From Mytilus trossulus (lineage: Eukaryota > Mollusca > Bivalvia > Mytilida > Mytilidae): 64,000 nt of DNA. Position numbers and translations under genes: made by a program. The notes below the pieces were generated by a model that was given only the letters and a program-made list of their open reading frames with translations, was not told the origin of the DNA and searched no databases. Positions 37,401 through 46,400 of the stretch are shown piece after piece (the first letter of the stretch is position 1; the number at the start of each line of letters is the position of its first letter). The DNA is taken from contig NC_086386.1 of assembly GCF_036588685.1 (NCBI RefSeq), positions 77,126,682 through 77,190,681 of the forward strand. The letters run 5' to 3'.

Positions 37401-40400
37401 TTACAATTAATTAAATAAACTAAAAGAGTGGGTATACTTGAGTTACATATGTTTGACATGGGATGGGCCAGCGCTCAATATGTCACTCGTGGAGAGGTAT
37501 TTTGAAGTAACATATTGTTCATTGAATTACCGTATAGCGGGTTATTTTCGCGGGGTGTAAATTTTCGCTTATTTTCGGGGATAGAACAAAATCGCCAAAA
37601 TAAATTCCGCCAATTTAAAAGTGTACATGCAAAGGTAATGTTAAAAATGTTGAATCCGCCAAAATAATAACCGCCAAAATATTTCGTATACCTTATTTAA
37701 TAGAAATCGCGAAATTTTACACCCGCAAAAATAACCCGCTATACGGTATGCTTCGAGCTCTTGTAAATTCTCTCTTTTAAAAAGGCTCGCTTTGCTATTG
37801 GTTCACATTGTTTGAGGTTTCATTCAATACTCTACGAGTTATGTTTCTGTTTGATGTATACTAAAGTGGCTCGTGACTTTCTCCTTAAAGTATGTGGTGA
37901 AAGTTATTTGAAGTCACGGTACCACATCTACACTCTGTCGTCAAGTGCAAGTGCCGCGATAGATGCACGAATAATGTGAATTTAATTGAGATATGTATTT
38001 TATTTTTTTAAATACATATCAATTGCTAGCATGTTGCCCGTAACGCCAATTTTATATTTTGTATTTTTTTTATTATATTTTGTTTTTATTACTTTTGTAT
38101 ATATCTTGAATACAAGCCTGTGTAATTATATATACTAAACATTAGTCATTCTTAATTGATTTGATTACTTTAACTTAGATAGCAATTTGCTATACTTCAT
38201 CAGTCGTTCTAATTCTGTATCTATGACAGATTTAAACTGTACCTTTAAACACATTTAAATCTTGCACAGCTGGAGAAAGTTCATCGCTCGTTCAAATCTT
38301 TATCAATAGAAACACGGCTCATAAACTGAAGAGATGAGTAGATGATTTTTTCTGAACACTAAAATGAATACTTCGTTTATTGTATCATACATCCTTGTTT
38401 AACTCTTAAAAGAAGGTAGCACCTCCCAAAACGAAGCTTATTTCTATAAGTTAGAGTTAGAGGAGGGGATAAGATCTCTGCGCAATGCTAGACGGTGTTG
38501 TCGTATAAATCAGAAATAAAAAGTACAGGTTCCAGCCCCGCTCGGGGAGAAAGTCACGAATCAAATCTACGCTAACATCGCTAGGTTGATTTTCTAGGCG
38601 TTTTATATATATATTTTTAATTATACATTAGAAGTTTATTTGTATCTTTCTAAAATTATCTATTTTTCCTTACATTTCTTCTTTTATCTGCCATTTCTCA
38701 ATTTCACCATGCGCATCTTGTGTATTTATTTTTTCCTTTGCGAGCAGTTGCTTAAGTTGGTTTTCTCCTTCTTTCCAAATTGATTCATTGCGCTCAGTAT
38801 CCATACAAAGCTCAGCAATTTTCTTCATCAACAATTCATTTTCGTTCAACATTTCGTTTTTCTGGGATACAAACCTGAAAAGTTCGAAAAAAAGTTAACA
38901 TTATGAAAATCTAATGAATTCAAGTCTTTGTAAACATGTATCTTTTATCATATGGTGGTTATATTTTTATGTCGGCTAATGAATTCAGACAACAGAATAC
39001 ATATGCGAAAATCAATAACACAGAAAATACTGACATAGTTGTCATACATAACCATGATAACTTATTTTTGAGTCCCTTTCGCTCTGCATGTCGTCCATTT
39101 TTAAAATTAAATGTAATTATAAAAACGTGTGCATGTGAGTGCTTATTTCGATAAAAATAAATTTCACTTCAATTGTTTCTCATTTATTCTTGTCTGACAG
39201 TATTTAATACCTAGGACAATTAGAATCCTGATTTTTTTTTAATTTATAATCAAGTAAAACAGCTGTAAATTAACCACCAATCGTTGTAATCTATTTTTAT
39301 AACCACTTGCAAAGTATGAAATAAATGTGGTTCACCAGCGAATTTGTGGAAATATTTGAAAGATTTGTCAATACTAACTCCGTTTTTATTTATTTGTAAA
39401 CGATCAATACTGATCGATATTGTTGTATCTATTCACACGTTCTTCTGATGTGCTGTTTGCTAAAATGAAAACTTAAAAAATTGATAGATAACAAAATGTC
39501 ATTTAGGTACAATAACTACTTTTCCAACTAAAATTTGAATAATGTACCCGTTGAGTAGTCTCTTTTTCTCTTGGCTCTCCTCATCCGCCAATTGTTTAAT
39601 TTTGCTATCATGGATTAAATCTTGCTCCTCCCTCTCCGCCTTTAAAGTTGATATTGTAGCTTTTAATGTCTCCAAATTATCTTTTTCTGTATCTGAATGA
39701 ATTCTATTTTAAAGACTTAATAGCATCATCATTTGGAATCAAAATGTAACACACATTTACAATAATTAATTACAAAATGACTTCAATATCATCGATTGCA
39801 CTTTTGTACACCATATTCCTAAATGTAAAGGACCCTTGCCGAACGGAGTTTCCCCATAACTTAAAAGTATTAATGACCGTTTAAGTTTACTGTAAAGTAC
39901 GGTTTTAACGAGGAAAATATTGTACAAGTCACTCAGAATAATTAAATGCATACGACTTTAAATACAACGTCAAATCAACAAGTTTAATTAAACGAAGTAA
40001 ATGTTCAATTGATCTCCGTATGCATTGTACAAAAAAGGAGGTAACATTCATGTTCTCTTATTACGATGGATATATCATATTAAATAATATTCGCTTTTTT
40101 CTGTTTATGTCTACCAATATCTTATACCAAAAAGTGGGAATAATTAAACACTCGGATTAACTCGCGTGACAAACGCAGTAAATAAACTGAAGCGCTGCTG
40201 ATTAATTTTTGACTGGTTGCAAACACATGATTTGAAACGGAATTCGTATAGCATGTATAGTAAAACAACAAAAACAACCATTCATAGATAACTATGCTGT
40301 ATGTGTGTTGCTCATTGTTGAAGGTCGTACGGTTATCTATATTTCTTAACTTCTAAATCATTTGGCCTCTTGTGGGTTTTTGTCTTTTCAGCATTCTCAC

Positions 40401-43400
40401 CACTCTTTCTTATTTTCATACCAAAGACAAAAAAGTAATATGGTCTCAACAGTTATACCCAATAACATTAATGTGTGGTGGCATTCACTAGGAAACATGT
40501 TTGACGATACAATGAAATTGAAATGAAATTCAAATACCAATTAAAAGTATATAGTACCAATAACCCTAACTGTCCAAATTTTTAGCCTCATACAATATTA
40601 TTATTGTTTCTTCATCAGAGTGTGAGACTGAAAAGACTAGTTATGAAGGAAATTTTAATAAACAGCACTTAGCGTGATATTAGTGTCTTTCGCCATATTA
40701 GATTGTAAATAAACAGAGAATCTAAGGTCCAGATTTTCAATCAAGTTAGCGAATTTTGATGCAAGAATGCAGATACTTTAGTAACTAAATAAATATGAAT
40801 TGCATTTACACATGTAAAAAGAACAAATTCATAATATAATAAATTATAAATATTACTTTTTGTGCAAGTGTACATCATTTTTGCTTGATATTTAATGTTT
40901 TTTAATTGGCATATTAAGGAGAGGTAGCTCTGAAATAGTGCATTTTTTTAAGAAATCTACATAGAAATTGGCAAAATCGTAGTTTAGCTTCAAAATATGC
41001 ACGGTGAACCTATCTTTTCTTTTGATATTCTCAAAGCATTTTCTAGAAGATGTCTTCTCATATTTTTTATAGTTCTATCAGTAGGTTTAGCATCTTATCA
41101 CATTAAAAGTTTGGTGATGTATAATCCAAACAAAATGTATAATTTTGTGTCTGTAGCTTGGGAAACTCCGCACTGACCTACAATTTTTATCATATGTGTG
41201 AACATATATTAATAAATACTACGGTTTGGCAAAGTATGAACAAATCTATAATTTTTAATTGTGACTATTATACCACCTTAAACTAATTTTGACTCATCAC
41301 TGCTTTTTCTAGAAAACTATTCAAATTATCATCCTTTTGATTTTCAATAGGTATATTCCATCTTCCTGTATGCTGATTCATTCAGGGTTTGCATGAAATT
41401 ACCTCTTCCTGTATGCTGATTCATTAAGGGGTAGCATGTAATTGACTCTAACTGTATGCTAATTTGTCTCAGGATTTTCTTGCAATTAGATATTCCTGTA
41501 TGCTGATCTTTTAAGGGGTTGCATGTAATCACCTCTTCCTGTATGCTGAGTCATTTAGAGTTGTCATGTCATTAAATCTTCCTGTATGCTGATTTATTAT
41601 TTTTTACTGCGTTTAGGCCTCAACTGATTCGGGTGTGTATATTCTGTGTTTGTCTTAACATTATGTATTCGGTTTAAGTTTTCAGTAATAAGATAATACT
41701 TCAGTTTCATTATGTATATCTCTTTCATATTCATTTGATAAAATTTACTATTTACAATAGCAATAATTGTTCTAAATAATAAAGATGTTCTTATCCCAAG
41801 CATAAAAAGTAAGCCGTATTTGTCACAGCCTTTTTCAACTTTTGATCTTCAGTGCTGTACAACTTTGTACTTTTTTTCACTTTCGATCTTTTATATCTGG
41901 GCGTCACTGGTGAGTCTTGTCTTGACGAGACGCGTTTTGGACGTATTGAATTTTAAACCTGATTCTTTTTGTTATCTGTTAATCATGTTTTTCTTTGTCT
42001 AATATGTTCTCCTATTTATTTGTATTGTAGTCCTGTACTATAATGTTGTCATTTCAATGTTATATTTTACCTTGCCATTAAAGTGCGAGGTTTGGCATGC
42101 CATAAAACCAGGTTCAACCCACCATTTTTATTCCCCTTTAAAAATGTCCTGTACCAAGTCAGGAAGATGGCCATTGTTATATTTTTGTTCGTTTCTGTGT
42201 GTGTTGCATTTTAATGTGGTGTCGTTTGTTTTCTCTTATTTTTGTGATATTAAGATAAGACGTGGCACGGTACTTGTTTATCCCAAATTCATGTTTTTGG
42301 TTTAGATGTTCTATGTGTTATTCTCGTGGGATTTTGTCTGATGCTCGGTCCGTTTCTGTGTGTGTTGCGTTTCGGTGATGTGTCGTTGTTCTCCCCTGAT
42401 ATTTAATGCGTTTCCCTCGGTTTAAGTTTGTTACCCCGATTTTGTTTTTTGTCCATGGATTTATGAGTTTTGAACAGCGGTATACTACTGTTGCCTTTAT
42501 TTTGCATGTAATTACTTTTTCCCGTATTCTGATTCATACAAGGTGTTCATCTTATTATTTTGTCCTGTATGCTGACCCATTCAGGGTTTGCATGTAATTA
42601 CTTATTAATGTATAATCAGGGTTTTAATGTTTTAAGAATTTTTTCCATTCAAGATACTAAAAGCAAATTCTTTGAAATAAATCAATGAAAGCAAAATATT
42701 TACCATTTTTTCTCTCGATGTTGTTTGCACTAAAAGAAACTTACTTTTGTTCTAATTGTCCGAATACGGTTATTATGTTGCATATTCCTTGCTCTATTTG
42801 GTTTATTCCATCGGAAAATCTGTAACGAATTAAGCAGTTTAATCAATTGAAAGTTGCATTATCACGGATATTGTAAAACGTTATACATGTATATATTGAT
42901 TGATTGTTTAATTATACATTTTTTTAATTCTTAATATATAAAATTGAGAATGAAATTTTGGAATGTATCAAACGGAAAACAGCCAAAAGCCACCACTGAG
43001 TTCTCAATACATAGAGAAAATCCAACAACCAAGGGCGTAGTACAGTTAGCTGACCATTTAACAGTTTTCAACTCTCCAATATACATCTAGCCAACGTAGA
43101 AAAAACAAGCACACAGCAAATCTCACGTAAAAATCAGTTTAAAAGAAGTAAGAGTGCAATAGTTATCAAAAGTACCAGGATTATAATTTTAAACGCCAGA
43201 CGCGCGTTTCGTCTACATAACACTCATCAGTGACGCTCAGATCAAAATAGTTAAAAAGCCAAGCAATGTCAGAAACGGTAACAAAAGAAACTACAGTAAA
43301 TTCAGCATATTCAGAAATTATTGCGTGCATTAATTATTGCAATTTTGTCATTTTACACTAAAATATGATTTTGATATTTAGCATTAAAATATATCCTGTT

Positions 43401-46400
43401 TAATTCATACAAAAGTTTTAAAAATTTGAGTTTAAGTTATTGCAATTTTAACCCTGTCACATTTTTTGCATAAAACAAAAACGCAATCGCAATCACTTTT
43501 GAATTTACAATAAACTAAATGACAATCAAATATTAATTAACAAAAGCACTAGTTACTGTCATGCCAAATCCAGACCTCCATAAAACTGATTGAAAGATTA
43601 TATATTCATCATGTGAATACCAAGCACACTCCTTCCGTTAGGGATTTAGTACCATACAATAATAAAATACATGAGAAGAACATAACCCGTATCATACCAA
43701 CAACTGTTTGTAGAAAAAAAAACTATGTTTATTTCCGATGCTTAGACTCTATAAGTGCATCAATATTAAAGCAAAATATACAATCTTTCATGATCTGACA
43801 ACATTATCGTAAGTATATATCTTCTTTATTTGTCTGTTTGAAGGTTTTGTTAGGTGTTTGCTTATATTTTTTAGCCTTATAAAGAAAATTACCAAAAAAA
43901 AAAAAGAATGTAAATTACTTGAACGTGTAGCGTGTCTGCATTTTGATTTATGTTAACGAATAATGTCATGTCCTTGTACCAATAATAACAATTAGTAAAT
44001 GTTTTGACTATTTATTTATGTATATTATATATAAGAAGAAAATACCGCGATATATTTCATATTAGTAAGCATGCAAAACCAACATGGAAATCTATTCTCA
44101 CTTTACGTTATTTCTGTAAATTTATTAAGCATGTACACATAGGTTTGATTAAGAAACCATGGATCAGTGGATGGAAATACATACTGTTAAAGTTTGTTTT
44201 ATAATTAAACTACATATGTTTAGCCAGCATACTTACATGTAGTTAGTTTTTACTTTATCCAATAATCATAACACCGAATCTGATATATTAATAATTGTCT
44301 GATTCTGCTTACCAACAATTTCAAAAAGCTAATGAAACGACCCATGCATGCACATGAAAGGTAATAAAACAAATCATACCTAACCGATCGCAATTTGTTT
44401 TACAAAAGTATGTGAATGCAGCGTATATACACTATGATAACTGTTAGATGTGATGAATATTGCCATTATCATTTACTCATAAGTTAATCTTCTTTTCAAC
44501 GCATACATCAAACGATACGAGAACGATGCATCGTTCAAACTAATAAGATTAACAATCGTATTGAAAAATTGTGTAGACTTTATCACATTTCAAACACTTA
44601 AGAGCACTGTAAACAATACACCCTTCACGCTATGATTTTAAATTTCCTATAGTCAACTTTGCATTTCTGTGTAGCAACATCCCAGCGGCACCAGCATATG
44701 GAGTATATGTATCTCAATTGATAAGTTACTCTAGAGCTAGCTCAAAGTACGTTGATTTTGTTGAACAAGGAATACTGCTTTCTCAAAAGCTGCTATGACA
44801 GGGCTATGAATCAATCAAATTAAGGTCGTCACTCAAAAAATTTTACGGTCGCCATCATGAGCTGATTGGTCATTATGACAAAAGTGTGTCAGAAATCATA
44901 TCTGATTATTCTTCTTCAGTCATAATAATCTTCCATCATTACCGAAATGAACAACGAAATAACACGATGGGTGCCGTATACGGTGCAGGAAATGCTTACC
45001 CTTCCAGCATGTCCAGAGCACCTGATTTGACTCCCGTTTTTTAGTGGAGCTCGTGTTGTTTCTAAATTATTTTTTATAACTGTTGATGTAAATGTACTTT
45101 GGTTTTGTGAGTCTTTGTTTACTCCTTGGTTTTGATTGTAATTGTCTTCAAACTTATAGATCGAAAACAAAATTGGGGATGTCAAATTTAACATCAATAT
45201 AATATATATTATTGCAAATTGTCTTGTTAACTTTACATTTTTAGGAATATGATTGGTAAAATTGGATGCATTGAAACCATGTATATTTCATATTGTTTTT
45301 TTTTTATATTTTCATATAAAGATGTGGTATGATTGCCAATGAGACAAGTCTCCACAATAGTCCAAAATGATACATAAAAACAATGACAATGTAAAAAAAA
45401 ATCAAACGAGAAAACTTACGGCCTTACTTATGTACAAAAATTTTACGAAAACAAATATGTATCACATAAACAAACGACAACCACCGAATTACAGGCTCAT
45501 TAATAAGTGTTAGTTCGTCCCTTTATGAAACCTCACTCAAAGCGTAGAGGACACATCTTCAACGTTTCAGTTTTTAACACTCTAATTGATTTTTAATTGC
45601 ATACATTGCAGTTTACCAATACACATCTTAAACGTTTCATTTTTTAACACCCTTATTGATTTTTTATTGCACACATTGCTGTTTACCAATGAACATCTCA
45701 CACGCTTCACCAAGACAAGAGACAAATAACTTTGATGTTAGACTATTGAAATCAACGCAGAACAAAAAGAAAAGCTAACAGAGGAGTAGGATCAGTATGA
45801 CCCTTTTATGGCCCCAAAATATAGCAGTTTTACAAAATTGTGAAAATATAATCTTTAAGCTTTATTTTAGAAAGTAAAATGCGTCTGCTACATGAAAATG
45901 GGCTGTTACTGACGATACAGTGCACAAACATCGCGTACTAGCATCATTAAGTCATGCTAAATCACTAAAATCTTCAAAAGTTATGCATTTTGGTTAATTT
46001 TTAGACGGTTTCTGTCTAAAATGAAAGTGGCCACATTCGTGTTCATTCATAATATTGAAATATAAGTTGAATTTAATGATAATACAAAACATATATGAAG
46101 GTTGAGAATGAACACGGATGCGGCCACTTTCATTTTTCACAAAAACCATCTGAAAAGTAATGTGATTTGGCATGGCATATTTGATAGATTTTTCATATTT
46201 AAGCTTGAATCAGAGCGTTGAAAAAAAAACTTTCGTTAGATGGACCTGAAATTTGAGGCCAACATCGGCCCTAACTGGACCTACTCCTTTGATATTGAGT
46301 AGGGACTTTCCGTTTTTGAATTTTCTCAGGGTTCAGTTTTTTTAATTTTTTTTTAAATTTATTTAAGATAAATTCGTTACACAGTATGCTAGTGCCCTAA

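Noticed and set aside
44916..45197. 93-codon minus-strand ORF, considered as an extra or first exon of the coiled-coil gene
   Set aside because: It is antisense to the retroelement RT tail and 3' UTR, and its phases do not fit between exons 1 and 2.
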